This document shows positions 1 to 9,850 of a DNA stretch of 28,788 nt, one piece after another (within the stretch, counting starts at the first letter, position 1; every line of letters starts with the position of its first letter). The stretch spans positions 1 through 28,788 of IMG/VR virus record IMGVR_UViG_3300042691_004487; one strand, written 5' to 3'. The notes beneath the pieces were generated by a model. The model saw only the letters and a program-made list of their open reading frames with translations. It ran no database searches and was not told the DNA's origin. This DNA comes from a virus. A program made the position numbers and the translations under genes.

Positions 1-2
1 TT

Positions 3-3000
3 AGAGCAAAAGTTATTGCAGTAGCGGAAGGAACAACTTCAGACTTTCCCACACTCGTTGTAAACTACTATTCAGGTTCTAGATTTCAAGATGCAGCAAA
101 TATTTTTCCAAGTGATGGATCAAACTTTGCTGCTACAACAATAGGATCAAATACAGCAGCGACTACATGCACAGGAAAATCTTCTGTTGCATCTATATCA
201 AATGGTATTTTTTATGTTATCAATGGATACAACATCTCAAATACTCCTAATCCAGATGGAACATATAACAAATATTCAATTGGTAACTTTGTAAGTGTTT
301 TACCACAAACAGTTATTTTAGATAAGTACGGTAATAGTCCAAGCTATCGTGTTGGTCTTTCTATTGAAGAAACAATTGTAGATTATGTTGATGATCCTTC
401 TTTATTAGATCCTGCTGTAGGCGCATCAAACTATCAAGCACCTGGTGCTGATAGATTTAAAATTTCATTAGAGTTAATTACCTTACCTCTTGCTTTGGGT
501 AATGATGATCAATTTATTGAATTAGTAAAAATTCAAAATGGTAAAATTCTGAAACAAGTTGATGGAACAGTTTACTCAGTAATTGATGATTATTTTGCAA
601 AAAGAACATATGAAACTAACGGCGATTACATCGTTAATGATTTCAAATTTACTCCTTCTGCAAATACAGTAAATGGTAATCTGTATGATTTGAATATCAG
701 CAAAGGTCTAGCATATGTTCGTGGCTATAGAATAGAGAATCAATCAGACATTAAATTAGTATCAAATAGAGCAAGAACAACCAATTCAATTAACAATAAC
801 CAAGTTTATATTGATTATGGTTCATATGTTATAGCAAATAATATTATAGGTACTTTTGATATTACAACAATGCCTAAAGTTGATCTGCATTGTGTTGCTA
901 ATGGTGCAATTGTATCAACTAATACAGTAACATATTCTTCTACACTAGTAGGATCAGCATTCCTAAGAAATATTGATTTTGAAAGTAGTACATCAGCAAA
1001 TACAGCAACTTATTCATATAAGATGTTCATTACTGATGTAAGTGCAAATACATTAAGTGGATCAGGATTGACTTCAGGATCATCAGCAACAACAATTAAA
1101 TTCCTAGATACTACTGGTAAGTTTTCTGCTGTAGCAAATGCATATTATGGTGTGAAGATTTCTGTGACAACATCAGGTTACACCGATGTAAGAGAAATTG
1201 TTTCTTATGATGGAACATCAAAGACTGCTACTGTTAATAGTCCTTTTACAGTAAATCCAACAGACAATTCAATATTTAGTCTGCTGTTTTCTACTCCAGA
1301 TATTGAGTCCTTGATTAGAGTTCCTAGTGGTCCTGCAACACCGACAGTTAGAACTGCGTCTGCTGACATAACAAATTCTGGAAAATTTAATGGATTAGAC
1401 ACAGGTGACACATTATTCTATAATCCAAATCAACCAGAATTATTGTTTGATGTTGGATATCCGTATGTTTCTAATATTTCTGATAGCAGTTATGTCTCAC
1501 AAAAAGTATTCAGATCAAAATCATTTACTAGTTCTGGACCAAACTTCGTTCTGACTCTTTCTATTCCTGTTGATGCAGCAAACATTAAGTTTGTTGGAAC
1601 TGGAACACTATCATCTGATGCTATTCAACAAAACTTTACTGTAATTAATCAAGCAAATAGAAAAATTTTAGATTTTATTTCTTCTGGAAATACTGTTGTC
1701 ATTTCTGCCGACCAAAAAACAGCAACTCTTACTACACCAGCATATGGAACAGTAACCGTTGATGTTATTGCTGGCGTTTCTGTAACAAATGCTGATAATA
1801 CAACTAAAGTATTAAAAGCAAAGAACTTGGTAACAGGGAATACACAGATTGTAAGTTATGCTGGACCTACAGCCATTGTTGACTCAAACACATATCTTGA
1901 CCTAGTAAAGGGGCAAGTTTATATCAAGAATGCTGCAATCAGTGATTTAACATCTCTTTATGTTTCTGACGTTAAGAAAATTAGAAAGATTATTAACACC
2001 AAATCACCAGCAACTGTACCATCAACATCAATGTTGACAGACTCATCGTTTGATGTTACTAATTTATTCTCTCTTGATAATGGACAAAGAGATACTTATT
2101 ATGACTTTGCCGCAATTGATTTAAAACCTGGCGCATCTATTCCTCCAGGAAACTTGTTAGTTATTTTTGATTACTATGCACATACTGGTGGTGATGGATA
2201 TTTTGATGTAAACTCATATCTAACTCCAATATCTTCTTCACCAGAACAATATAGAGAAATACAGTCTTATACAAGTAAAGCAGGTAATAATTATCGTTTT
2301 ACTGATAGTTTAGATTTTAGACCAGTAAGAAAAGCACCTAGCGGTACTGTATCTTCTGTTCCATTTACTTTAGAGTATACTGGAAATCCATCTACACCTG
2401 ATGACAGTGGTATTTTGATTCCACAAAATCTGAGTTATTTCACACATGATTACTCATACTACCTTGGTAGAAAAGACAAACTTGTTCTAACAAAAGATAG
2501 AACATTTAATATCATTCAAGGCACACCGTCAGTTAATCCAATTTTTCCTGTAGAACCTGATGGATCACTTTTACTTGCTAATCTAAATCTTGACCCATAT
2601 ACTGGTTATATTCCAGGTGAAGATATCGTATCACAACAATCTAATTTATCATTAGAGAAAGTTCAGCATAAGAATTGGATCAAAAAAGACATTACTGATT
2701 TACAAAATAGAGTTAATAATCTAGAGTATTATACTGCATTGAGTTTGTTGGAACAAAATGCACAATCATTACAAGTTCCTGACTCTAATGGACTTAACAG
2801 ATTTAAAAATGGTATTTTAGTGGATGACTTTTCTTCATTCTTAACTGCTGATACAAGATCAGGTATTGGATTTAATGCCAAGATTGATACAACGAAGAAA
2901 AAATTAACACCAAAAACAATTGTAGATAATTTTGCACTAAAGAATCCTGGTACCGTTAACTCTAGAAATACATTAAGACAGACCAATTCTTTCTATGCAC

Positions 3001-6000
3001 ACCCAATACAAAATAACACAACAGTATATACTTTACCATATACAAAAGCAAACATTGCCTCTCAGGTATTAGCAAGTAGTACAATATCAATAAACCCGTT
3101 TAATGTTGTTGAATATGAAGGATATATGAATTTGAATCCTCCTATGGATAACTGGGTAGATAACCAACAAGCACCTGATATTTTAATTGTAGATCCTACA
3201 CTTCAATTATTCCAAGAAAGTGGCACAACAACTTTACAGAATTCGGGAAATTGGCAGACAATTCCTGGTACCTCATTTACTACTCAAAGTTCATCAACAT
3301 CATCTTCAACTGTTGGTAATGTAACTACTACAAAAAACTCTACGACAACAAATACCTATGCAAATCAACTACAAAGTGTTATAGCATCTGGATATTCTCG
3401 TGTTAACACAACATCTGGTTTAAATAATGGTTATATAACTAACATATCAATTTTACCATATATTAGACCACAAGAAATCATCTTTAGAGCAGAAGGACTA
3501 TTAGTTAACACTAAAGTTTCTGCATTCTTTGATGGGCAAAAGGTAAATAACTTCATCTTCACTCCAGATACGATTAAACTAACAAATGTTTCTGGAACTT
3601 TTAAAGAAGATGATATTGTTGGATTCTATGATAATGTTACATTTAGTCCGGTTGGAAGAGTAATGGCAGTTAATCCTGTTGCTGGACAAACAGGAAATGT
3701 TATTCTATCTATTGCTGAAATTGAAGGTGCTCCTGACTATGTTACTTCAACTATACTTAGAAATGCTACTTTTGACAGTGATGGAAATTATAGTTCATCA
3801 ACAGCAAGTGGAACAGTTACAGTAGGAACAGGAAGAATTTCTCTGAGTGGTACTGTTTCTGGTGTTGGTGGTGCATTCACTCCACCAGCAAATACTTCAG
3901 CAAATCTAATTTATAGAGTAAGTGATGCAACTAATTTTGGGTCATTCTTAAATACAAATGGTATGTGGGCATCCAATACTGCTCTTTCACCATATAGAGA
4001 TTGGACAGCAGAGTATCAATTTGATGCTAATGTAGCAGGTAACTTTGTTATTCAAGCAGCATCATGGCGTAATACAAGCACACCAAATAGAACAGCAACA
4101 ATTTCTGTTGATGGTACTGTAGTTGTGTCTGCTTCAGAATTGTATTCTGCAACACCTAAAGGCTCAGTAACGAAGAATGTTTCATTATCTGCTGGATCAC
4201 ATACGATAACAATTACCGCAAACGGTTCTAATTCAACCGCTCGTTCGGGGTTGGCAGTTGTTCTTCAAGAACCTGTTACTACAACAGGAAGATCAACAGT
4301 ATTCAATTCACTTTATCCGCCATCATTGAGTTACAATTCAGGAACTCAAATAGTTTTACCTAAAGGTGGTGCATGGTTCAGTGATGTAACAAGAATTGCT
4401 TTGGGAAATAGTGCAAGTGATATACCTGACTACTATATTGGAGCACAAATAACAGTAACATCAAAATATCTATACAGTTATATTACAGATAATTCAACAA
4501 TACCAGCGCCTATACCAAACACAACTGGAGGTGCAGGAGACGGTGGAATTACTGCAAGTACAAAAACGTATCAAACAAGTGATGGAAAAACAGGATATGT
4601 TCTTCAAAGTATAGAAACTCATACCGCAACAATTACTGCATATGATTCAACACTAAAACTAGCAACTCTAAGCACAGCAATTAATGTTTCACTTGGAAAT
4701 AATGAGTTATTTGGTAACATTGGATCCAAATATAATATTACTGGTCCAACAGTAAGTGTTGAACAAGCGATTCAAGATGGAACTTCTATTCCGGCTCTGT
4801 CTACTGATGCACAAGGTAGAGTAAGTGGTGTATTTGTTGTTCCTCCAAGTAGATTCAAAACTGGAGATAGAGTTTTTAGAGTTGATAATAGAACTGTAGA
4901 TTCTGATCCATCTACTGCAACATGTTGGGCAGAAGCAACATTTACTGCATCCGGTTTATCAACTACTTCACAAAAATTAGAATTTGCTCCTTCAATCGAT
5001 GCTGGGTCAAGATCGTTTACGCAAGTAAATCAAGTAACTGGATCACTAATTGGAAGTGCTACAACAACAGTAACAACGATTACTCGTCGTGATCCTGTTG
5101 CACAAACATTTATTATTGAGAAAGATAACTTCCCGAATGGAGCATTCTTAAACTCGATAAAAGTGTTCTTCAAGTCAAAACCAACAATCGCAAATGCGCC
5201 TGATGTTGAATTGTCTATTGTTGGTACACTAAATGGATATCCTAATGGTAAAACATTAGACTATAGCATTGTGAGAAAGAAGGTAAGTCAGATTAATGTT
5301 TCTGATAATCCACATTATCTTGATGCAACTACAGCAACAGAATTTGTGTTTAAGGCACCTGTTTATATACAACCAGGAGTTCTTTATGCATTTATTCTAA
5401 AATCAACAAGTGCTGATTATGTTGTATATTATGCACAGCAAAATTCTACTGCTGTTCCTTCTACAGCAAAAGCACTACCAACCAATCCAAATCCAACAAA
5501 CCCAACAAAGATTGGACAAACACCATATGTTGGAGGATTGTTTGAATCACAGAATGGCATTACATGGCAAGTTGACCAAAGTAAACAACTTATGTTTGTA
5601 ATCGACCAGTGTATTTTTGATACAACTAAGAACCCAAATATTGAATTCTCTTTACCGAGAGGTTTACCATTTAGGTCGTTAGGTGTAAATGATATTGTTT
5701 ATAATATTGATCCTGATTTTGCAAGCAATCTAAGTGGTAATTTTTCACAGAAAATACCTGTGATGCGTTCTGACGCAGTAAACATTACTACAACAGATTT
5801 TACTCCAACAGGCACAATAATTTCATATACTGCAACATCAACATTAAATGATGGAGCAAACACTACGGTTGGTCCTGTAACTGCATTCCCGGGAAGACTT
5901 GGATCACCAACAATTGATGATATTGATTATGATGATGGTAGAGGTTCCAGAGCATTACTAAGAGGAGCTAATAATTCATTTAGATTGTTCGCATCTATGA

Positions 6001-6761
6001 TAAGTGAAGATTCCAACACATCACCAGTTATTTCTGATGATGGAGTTAGCTTATATAATATTAGATATCAAGTCAATAATTTAGGTATCTCTAATAGTAT
6101 GATTTCTATAACAAGAGGTGGAACAGGATATTTCTCAGCAAATGCTGCTGCTACAGTAAGTAATCCTGATGTTGGCTCCGATGTTGCTACATGTGGTGTA
6201 ACTGTAACCTCTGGTGTTATTAGAAATGTTTTCATTACAAATCCAGGATCTGGTTATATTAAAACTCCTACAATTACAATCACTGGAGGAAATACAACTC
6301 CTGCTGTTGTTGTAGTTCGTGGTGAAACTTCTGCCAGAGGTGGTGACATTGATACTGCAAGATATGTAACTAAAGTTGTAAAATTAACTCCAGATAATGA
6401 ATCTGGTGATTTGAGAGTATTCTATACAGCATATAAGCCGATAGGAACAGAAATCTACGTTTACTATAAGATTTTAAATAAAGATGATACTGATGGTATT
6501 GATGCTAAGGAATGGCAGTTGATGACTCAAACAACAAGTGTGGCATATTCTTTATCTAACCAAAATCTAATTGAATTTGAATGTGCTCCTGGTGTTGGTG
6601 GACAAGCAAACAATTCCATATCTTATACAAAAGGAACAGAGATTTATAATACATTTAATCAGTTCCAAATTAAGGTTGTTATGTCAACGTCAGATACAAC
6701 TATTGTACCTTATTTGACTGACATTCGTGCATTAGCACTACCATCTGGAACAGGATTCTAA
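3..6761 (+). CDS. Giant DUF4815-type virion/baseplate protein (5'-partial)
   Basis: The reading frame is open from the left edge to TAA at 6759-6761, so 2252 C-terminal residues are visible and the true start lies outside the window. A TTG at 495 is in frame, but the upstream codons are clearly coding, so it is not the start. A segment near 440-490 (YQAPGADRFKISLELI) and one near nt 3100-3185 (NPFNVVEYEGYMNLNPPMDN) resemble the DUF4815 proteins of marine T4-like phages, which are large virion proteins placed at the baseplate or fibre base. A coiled-coil-like stretch lies around nt 2640-2770. Ser/Thr-rich beta sequence follows. A lectin-like beta sandwich is likely at about 3940-4272, and a glycine-rich beta repeat (GGTGYF..., NPGSGYIKTP) at about 6115-6290. 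It most likely joins baseplate and fibres, but its exact role is unknown. It ends 1 nt before the next gene. Confidence 0.85.
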   Translation, partial: RAKVIAVAEGTTSDFPTLVVNYYSGSRFQDAANIFPSDGSNFAATTIGSNTAATTCTGKSSVASISNGIFYVINGYNISNTPNPDGTYNKYSIGNFVSVLPQTVILDKYGNSPSYRVGLSIEETIVDYVDDPSLLDPAVGASNYQAPGADRFKISLELITLPLALGNDDQFIELVKIQNGKILKQVDGTVYSVIDDYFAKRTYETNGDYIVNDFKFTPSANTVNGNLYDLNISKGLAYVRGYRIENQSDIKLVSNRARTTNSINNNQVYIDYGSYVIANNIIGTFDITTMPKVDLHCVANGAIVSTNTVTYSSTLVGSAFLRNIDFESSTSANTATYSYKMFITDVSANTLSGSGLTSGSSATTIKFLDTTGKFSAVANAYYGVKISVTTSGYTDVREIVSYDGTSKTATVNSPFTVNPTDNSIFSLLFSTPDIESLIRVPSGPATPTVRTASADITNSGKFNGLDTGDTLFYNPNQPELLFDVGYPYVSNISDSSYVSQKVFRSKSFTSSGPNFVLTLSIPVDAANIKFVGTGTLSSDAIQQNFTVINQANRKILDFISSGNTVVISADQKTATLTTPAYGTVTVDVIAGVSVTNADNTTKVLKAKNLVTGNTQIVSYAGPTAIVDSNTYLDLVKGQVYIKNAAISDLTSLYVSDVKKIRKIINTKSPATVPSTSMLTDSSFDVTNLFSLDNGQRDTYYDFAAIDLKPGASIPPGNLLVIFDYYAHTGGDGYFDVNSYLTPISSSPEQYREIQSYTSKAGNNYRFTDSLDFRPVRKAPSGTVSSVPFTLEYTGNPSTPDDSGILIPQNLSYFTHDYSYYLGRKDKLVLTKDRTFNIIQGTPSVNPIFPVEPDGSLLLANLNLDPYTGYIPGEDIVSQQSNLSLEKVQHKNWIKKDITDLQNRVNNLEYYTALSLLEQNAQSLQVPDSNGLNRFKNGILVDDFSSFLTADTRSGIGFNAKIDTTKKKLTPKTIVDNFALKNPGTVNSRNTLRQTNSFYAHPIQNNTTVYTLPYTKANIASQVLASSTISINPFNVVEYEGYMNLNPPMDNWVDNQQAPDILIVDPTLQLFQESGTTTLQNSGNWQTIPGTSFTTQSSSTSSSTVGNVTTTKNSTTTNTYANQLQSVIASGYSRVNTTSGLNNGYITNISILPYIRPQEIIFRAEGLLVNTKVSAFFDGQKVNNFIFTPDTIKLTNVSGTFKEDDIVGFYDNVTFSPVGRVMAVNPVAGQTGNVILSIAEIEGAPDYVTSTILRNATFDSDGNYSSSTASGTVTVGTGRISLSGTVSGVGGAFTPPANTSANLIYRVSDATNFGSFLNTNGMWASNTALSPYRDWTAEYQFDANVAGNFVIQAASWRNTSTPNRTATISVDGTVVVSASELYSATPKGSVTKNVSLSAGSHTITITANGSNSTARSGLAVVLQEPVTTTGRSTVFNSLYPPSLSYNSGTQIVLPKGGAWFSDVTRIALGNSASDIPDYYIGAQITVTSKYLYSYITDNSTIPAPIPNTTGGAGDGGITASTKTYQTSDGKTGYVLQSIETHTATITAYDSTLKLATLSTAINVSLGNNELFGNIGSKYNITGPTVSVEQAIQDGTSIPALSTDAQGRVSGVFVVPPSRFKTGDRVFRVDNRTVDSDPSTATCWAEATFTASGLSTTSQKLEFAPSIDAGSRSFTQVNQVTGSLIGSATTTVTTITRRDPVAQTFIIEKDNFPNGAFLNSIKVFFKSKPTIANAPDVELSIVGTLNGYPNGKTLDYSIVRKKVSQINVSDNPHYLDATTATEFVFKAPVYIQPGVLYAFILKSTSADYVVYYAQQNSTAVPSTAKALPTNPNPTNPTKIGQTPYVGGLFESQNGITWQVDQSKQLMFVIDQCIFDTTKNPNIEFSLPRGLPFRSLGVNDIVYNIDPDFASNLSGNFSQKIPVMRSDAVNITTTDFTPTGTIISYTATSTLNDGANTTVGPVTAFPGRLGSPTIDDIDYDDGRGSRALLRGANNSFRLFASMISEDSNTSPVISDDGVSLYNIRYQVNNLGISNSMISITRGGTGYFSANAAATVSNPDVGSDVATCGVTVTSGVIRNVFITNPGSGYIKTPTITITGGNTTPAVVVVRGETSARGGDIDTARYVTKVVKLTPDNESGDLRVFYTAYKPIGTEIYVYYKILNKDDTDGIDAKEWQLMTQTTSVAYSLSNQNLIEFECAPGVGGQANNSISYTKGTEIYNTFNQFQIKVVMSTSDTTIVPYLTDIRALALPSGTGF
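3940..4272 (+). other. Probable carbohydrate-binding-like beta-sandwich domain inside the giant virion protein
   Basis: Within the giant protein, a segment starts around SFLNTNGMWA and runs through WTAEYQFDANVAGNFVIQA, TISVDGTVV and LSAGSHTITITANGSN. It has the alternating strand pattern and the 'AGxHxIxIxxxN' end typical of small jelly-roll or lectin-like modules in phage fibres and glycosidases. This is pattern recognition only; no ligand-binding residues can be assigned. Confidence 0.45.
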
Positions 6762-6762
6762 T

Positions 6763-6984
6763 ATGTCATTAGTTAAAGTTACTGGCACAGAGTTTGTTAG
6801 GGATACTAATAGTATGGCTCTGATGAATACTGATAATACTGCAAGAAATGAGTATTATGCTAAAGTTCGTATGCTAAAGACGCATAAAGATGAAATAAAT
6901 ACAGTTAAGGAAGAAATTGCTGGCATTAAAGAAGATATGAGTGAAATCAAATCTTTGATGTTGAAACTATTAGAAAAAGGCTAA
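6763..6984 (+). CDS. Small coiled-coil protein of the adsorption cassette, function unknown
   Basis: 73 residues. The ATG lies 1 nt after the stop of the giant virion gene and the gene ends 1 nt before fibre A, so translation is probably coupled. The N-terminal half (FVRDTNSMALMNTDN) resembles a small protein I associate with T4-like marine phages, but I cannot name a function. Residues about 40-71 are a short amphipathic helix with heptad character (EINTVKEEIAGIKEDMSEI) that could form a coiled coil. The position suggests a virion-associated or fibre-assembly role; that is inference from context. Confidence 0.75.
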   Translation: MSLVKVTGTEFVRDTNSMALMNTDNTARNEYYAKVRMLKTHKDEINTVKEEIAGIKEDMSEIKSLMLKLLEKG

Positions 6985-6985
6985 A

Positions 6986-9235
6986 ATGGCTAACACGGTT
7001 ACTTTATTAAGTTACGCCAATACTTTCGGGGATTGGGTAGTCACAACAAACAAACTTGCACAAGAAAATAATGACCTTGCCGCAAATAATTTTGTAAAAC
7101 CATCAGGAACTTTATTTTTAAATGCTCCCGTTCTTGGTTTGCAAGTTGCAAACAATGCAGTTGTTCAAGGTCAATTTCAAGTATCTGGTGTTGGTTCATC
7201 TGCATATATTCAAAAAAATCTACAAGTTGACGGTTCAATTGTTAGTACAGGAAACAATTATTTCATAGGAAATGATAATAATCCTGTTTTAGCTATGACT
7301 CAACTAGGAACAGGATTGGTTCTTAGAGTAAATGCTTATAGTGATGCTTCCGGTAACGCAACAGTCATTGATGCTAATGGTAATGTCTACATTGGTTCTA
7401 TTATCACTGGACCAAATAGATTAAATGTTGCAAACGGTAACGTAAACTTTGCTAATAATTTAACGGTTGGTCAAAACACAACATCTCAAATTGTTAGAGT
7501 GTCAAATCATGTTGTATCTAAAGATTTGACTGCATCAGCAAATATATTAGGCGATAGAGTTCAAGCAAATACAAACTTAATATCTCCAACATTAGCAGTA
7601 AGTGGAACTGCATATGTTTACTATGTTCAAGCAAACAATAGAGTAAATACAGAAACTTTAACTGTAACTAGTTCTGCTATCGTAGACAACTTGAGAAGTA
7701 ATAATTATGTTTGGTCACCGACTGTTGTAGGTGCATCAAGCGTAATATCAAATAATATTACTGCAAATATTTCATTTTCTACGGCGACTCTAAATGTTAG
7801 TTCTGCAATTAATGCTGCTACTGCTGATTTATATGTTGATGATATTGTTGCAAACACAGCATCGATACAAGGTAATTTTATAATTAATGGTGATATCGTT
7901 TATAACACGGATGTATTAACTATAAACGCTGATGCAGCAGCTCCTCAAAATGGAATTTTTGCTTCAGCGAGAGGACTTGGAAATGCGAATGCACACATTC
8001 GTTGGAATGAATCTCAAGACTATTGGGACATTCGTGATGTAAATAATCCAAGCAGTTATTCCAAAATATTAACTGCTAATTTAATTAGCAATAGTTTATT
8101 ATCCACTAGTTCCGATAATTTAGCAAGTTCAAGCGCAGCAAATGCTTTAAACACTTTGACTAGAGCAGCATTTGAAAAAGCAAATAATGCTTCTGAAACA
8201 AGAGGAACATCAAATAATGCTTCGTACTTTTTTGTTGGTGTTGATTCTAATAACTCAACGGCAACAGCAGAGACATTATATACTTCAGCAAATGTATCAT
8301 TTAATCCTAGTACATCTACACTCAATGTTGCCAATATTGCAAGTGGTGCTTTGAGATTTTTTGATGGAACAGTACAATCCACTTCTGCATCTGGATTAGT
8401 AGAGGCTGCATTTGGTAAAGCTAATGCGGAAGGTACCATAAACAGCACCCAAAACACTTGGATTACTAATACCAACACTTTTGCTGGTTCTGCTTTCAAT
8501 AGTGCTAATGCTGGAGTGAATCTTGCAACTTCCGCTTATGGTAAAGCCAATGCAGAAAGTACCATAAACAGTACCCAAAACACTTGGATTACTAATACTA
8601 ATACATTAGCAACTGCTGCTTATGGTAAAGCCAATGCTGAAGGTACCATTAACAGTACACAAAACACTTGGATTACTAATACTGATACTTTAGCCAGAGC
8701 AGCTTATGGTGAAGCCAATGCAGAAAGTACCATAAACAGTACCCAAAACACTTGGATTACTAATACTAATACCAAGATGGAGGCGGCGTTTGCTAAAGCA
8801 AACACAGGCGCTACAATAACTAATGACACATCAACAAATGCTACTAGATATCCATTATTCACATCACTCACTGCAGGAGCGTTAACTACTGTAAATACAA
8901 ATAGTACAGGATTAACATATAATCCTTCAACTGGAATATTATCTTCGACAGAGTTTTCAGCAACATCAGATATCAACAAAAAAGAAAATGTTGAAACTAT
9001 TACTAATGCTCTCACTACAGTTCAACAGTTAAGAGGTGTTACATATAATTGGAAAGAAAATGGCAAGAAAAGTATGGGTCTAATTGCTCAAGAGGTTGAA
9101 TTAATTTTACCCGAACTTGTCAATGAAACAGAAAATGGAAAAGCAGTTTCATATCCAAATATGATAGGTCTATTGGTAGAAGCAATCAAGGAATTAAGAG
9201 TAGAAATTGATAGATTAAAAGGAGATAGTAAATAA
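6986..9235 (+). CDS. Tail fibre A with C-terminal S74 intramolecular chaperone
   Basis: 749 residues, preceded by AAAAAGG 5 nt before the ATG. The N-terminus (MANTVTLLSYANTFGDWVVT) matches the attachment region of tail-fibre proteins in T4-like marine phages. The middle is Asn/Ser/Thr/Ala-rich beta sequence. Residues about 471-596 form a strictly heptad-phased array of 28-residue units. A knob-like segment follows. The last 89 residues are a Peptidase_S74 endosialidase-type chaperone: FSATSD with candidate nucleophile Ser661, then LRGVTYNWK, GLIAQEVE and IGLLVEAIKELR. In this family the domain drives trimerisation and then cuts itself off at the Ser, so mature fibre A should end near residue 660. 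The stop overlaps the next start by one base (TAATG). Likely a host-recognition fibre. Confidence 0.9.
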   Translation: MANTVTLLSYANTFGDWVVTTNKLAQENNDLAANNFVKPSGTLFLNAPVLGLQVANNAVVQGQFQVSGVGSSAYIQKNLQVDGSIVSTGNNYFIGNDNNPVLAMTQLGTGLVLRVNAYSDASGNATVIDANGNVYIGSIITGPNRLNVANGNVNFANNLTVGQNTTSQIVRVSNHVVSKDLTASANILGDRVQANTNLISPTLAVSGTAYVYYVQANNRVNTETLTVTSSAIVDNLRSNNYVWSPTVVGASSVISNNITANISFSTATLNVSSAINAATADLYVDDIVANTASIQGNFIINGDIVYNTDVLTINADAAAPQNGIFASARGLGNANAHIRWNESQDYWDIRDVNNPSSYSKILTANLISNSLLSTSSDNLASSSAANALNTLTRAAFEKANNASETRGTSNNASYFFVGVDSNNSTATAETLYTSANVSFNPSTSTLNVANIASGALRFFDGTVQSTSASGLVEAAFGKANAEGTINSTQNTWITNTNTFAGSAFNSANAGVNLATSAYGKANAESTINSTQNTWITNTNTLATAAYGKANAEGTINSTQNTWITNTDTLARAAYGEANAESTINSTQNTWITNTNTKMEAAFAKANTGATITNDTSTNATRYPLFTSLTAGALTTVNTNSTGLTYNPSTGILSSTEFSATSDINKKENVETITNALTTVQQLRGVTYNWKENGKKSMGLIAQEVELILPELVNETENGKAVSYPNMIGLLVEAIKELRVEIDRLKGDSK
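8396..8773 (+). repeat. Heptad-phased 84-nt tandem repeat array in fibre A
   Basis: Four 84-nt (28-residue) units start at 8396, 8522, 8606 and 8690. A 42-nt half unit sits at 8480-8521. Each unit reads as four heptads (LATAAYG / KANAEGT / INSTQNT / WITNTNT). The whole array is 378 nt, or 18 heptads, so the phase is never broken, as expected of a trimeric coiled-coil rod. Bases 8544-8604 and 8712-8772 are identical over 61 nt, so units two apart are more alike than adjacent ones. Confidence 0.9.
8612..8682 (+). repeat. 71-nt perfect direct repeat, copy 1 (partner 15550-15620)
   Basis: Aligning the fibre A and fibre C repeat units gives 71 consecutive identical bases, bounded by a mismatch on each side (A versus T at 8611/15549, T versus C at 8683/15621). 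Third-codon positions are conserved too, so this is DNA identity rather than protein constraint alone. Confidence 0.9.
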
Positions 9236-9582
9236 TGCCAGCAGGATATCAAGATTTATTCTTAGAGCAAGGAACTACATTTACTACGCAGATGACCCTT
9301 GCGGATAACACTGGTGCTGCATACAATCTCAATGGTTTTACTGTAAAAAGTCAAGCAAGAAATTCATATTACTCTTCCAATGTTGCTCTGAATTTTACCG
9401 CAAGTGTTGCCAATGCAAACACTGGTATTATTCAATTGTCTGCAAACTCAGCAACAACAGCAAATGTAAGTTCTATGCAGAAACTTGTTTATGATGTGAT
9501 TATTACTGAAACTGATACTGGATCAGTCACCAGAGTTCTTGAAGGACAAATATTTGTTTCACCTTCAGTAACAAGAAACTAA
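9235..9582 (+). CDS. Small beta-rich virion-type protein (BppU N-terminus-like)
   Basis: 115 residues. The ATG overlaps the fibre A stop by one base, with GGAG at 9221-9224 upstream. The opening 'LFLEQGTTFTTQMTL...LNGFTVKSQAR' and the closing 'YDVIITE...TRVLEGQIFVSPSVT' give a beta-sandwich pattern. I recognise it from small proteins in phage fibre cassettes and from the N-terminal domain of BppU-like baseplate proteins. It could be an adaptor between baseplate and fibre. No catalytic motif is visible. Function is inferred from fold pattern and place only. Confidence 0.7.
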   Translation: MPAGYQDLFLEQGTTFTTQMTLADNTGAAYNLNGFTVKSQARNSYYSSNVALNFTASVANANTGIIQLSANSATTANVSSMQKLVYDVIITETDTGSVTRVLEGQIFVSPSVTRN

Positions 9583-9583
9583 A

Positions 9584-9850
9584 ATGCCTAATGTAATAGT
9601 CAATCCTATACAGCAGATTAATGTTAGGGTTAATCAAGGAAATCAGCAGACAGTTCACAGTACAGCAACCTTTGTTGGTTCTGATCCAGGAACTGTAGCG
9701 GCGGCTAACGCTGCATTAATATTGGCTCAAGCAGCATATAATACAGCAAATACCAAAGTTAGCAAAGCTGGTGACACTATGACTGGAAATCTAATAATTC
9801 AAACTCCAGCAACACTTAATGCAAAAATTGACGGTGGCACTTTTACATAA
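9584..9850 (+). CDS. Small fibre-related protein with AGDTMTG motif and DGGTF C-terminus
   Basis: 88 residues, starting 1 nt after the previous stop. The first third is beta-like. Residues about 40-58 (NAALILAQAAYNTANTKV) resemble the Ala/Asn helical heptads of the neighbouring fibres. 'KAGDTMTGNL' is a motif common in phage tail fibres. The protein ends AKIDGGTFT; the next two genes end in similar DGG[A/S]F tails. It may be a short fibre segment or connector, or the remnant of a longer fibre. A late-promoter-like box overlaps its stop codon. Confidence 0.65.
   Translation: MPNVIVNPIQQINVRVNQGNQQTVHSTATFVGSDPGTVAAANAALILAQAAYNTANTKVSKAGDTMTGNLIIQTPATLNAKIDGGTFT

Noticed and set aside
495-497. 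TTG as the start of the giant virion gene
   Set aside because: The same frame is open and clearly coding back to base 3, including DUF4815-like sequence just upstream, so the TTG is internal.
5410-5601. 63-codon + strand frame inside the giant virion gene
   Set aside because: It is out of frame within a strongly coding gene, Gln/Leu-rich by composition, and has no start signal.
6894-6901. AATAAATA octamer inside the 73-codon gene
   Set aside because: It lies within coding sequence about 85 nt upstream of fibre A. This octamer is expected by chance in AT-rich DNA and no leader or gap supports a promoter.
8056-8499. 147-codon open frame on the minus strand inside fibre A
   Set aside because: It lies opposite repetitive Ala/Asn/Thr codons of a certain fibre gene, has no ribosome site and gives a low-complexity hydrophobic product. 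It is an antisense shadow.
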